This document shows positions 5,794 to 5,821 of a DNA stretch of 5,821 bases, in pieces (position 1 is the first letter of the stretch; every line of letters begins with the position of its first letter). The position numbers were made by a program, and so were the translations under genes. The notes below the pieces were generated by a model that was given only the letters and a program-made list of their open reading frames with translations, searched no databases and had not been told where the DNA came from. Where the stretch lies: the NCBI GenBank assembly GCA_020058405.1, contig JAGVEE010000398.1:1-5821 (forward strand), read 5' to 3'. Source of the DNA: Sphingobacteriales bacterium (lineage in GTDB: Bacteria; Bacteroidota; Bacteroidia; Sphingobacteriales; Sphingobacteriaceae).

Positions 5794-5821
5794 GGATTAT
5801 AAACAGAATCCAATTAGAAGG

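Noticed and set aside
5619..5813. 64-residue open frame on the - strand at the right edge, starting with TTG
   Set aside because: Most of it is antisense to the well-supported SIMPL gene, it begins with TTG rather than ATG, and its composition shows no recognisable domain. The part beyond 5753 is too short to judge.

Overview
The window looks like an ordinary chromosomal stretch from a member of the Bacteroidota. The reasons are an AT-rich composition, translation starts with A/T-rich leaders and no convincing Shine-Dalgarno sequence, promoter-like sites matching the Bacteroidota pattern (TTTG, then about 19-22 bases, then TAnnTTTG), and protein families common in that phylum (DUF2490, a DUF2975 plus small XRE regulator pair, SIMPL/DUF541). 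I cannot name a genus. All genes lie on the + strand and no mobile element, RNA gene or CRISPR array is visible.

Layout. Bases 1-158 are the end of a YCII-like (DGPF-type) protein, followed 29 bases later by a membrane-anchored SRPBCC-fold protein (188-730). The two probably form the end of one operon, closed by a clear two-tier hairpin and T-run (750-794). Next is a large P-type cation ATPase (808-3330, possibly really starting at 823). Its own promoter appears to use the T-run of the terminator as the -33 element. A DUF2490 outer-membrane-type protein (3380-4060) follows after 49 bases, perhaps on the same transcript. A third unit, with a candidate promoter containing a 14-base palindrome, encodes a four-helix DUF2975 membrane protein (4152-4706) and, 4 bases later, a 67-residue XRE-family DNA-binding protein (4711-4914). 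The last gene, with its own candidate promoter, is a membrane-anchored SIMPL-domain protein (4986-5753). The remaining bases to 5821 hold two adjacent small hairpins and no supported gene.

How the genes work together. Only two gene pairs look functionally linked: YCII with SRPBCC, and DUF2975 with XRE. The rest is a run of envelope-associated genes (SRPBCC with one membrane helix, ten-helix ATPase, outer-membrane barrel candidate, four-helix DUF2975, membrane-anchored SIMPL), with no evidence of a single pathway. The points most worth checking are the possible leaderless start of the ATPase, the atypical ion-site residues of that ATPase, and the palindrome in the promoter of the DUF2975-XRE unit. 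I see no convincing wholly new system here.
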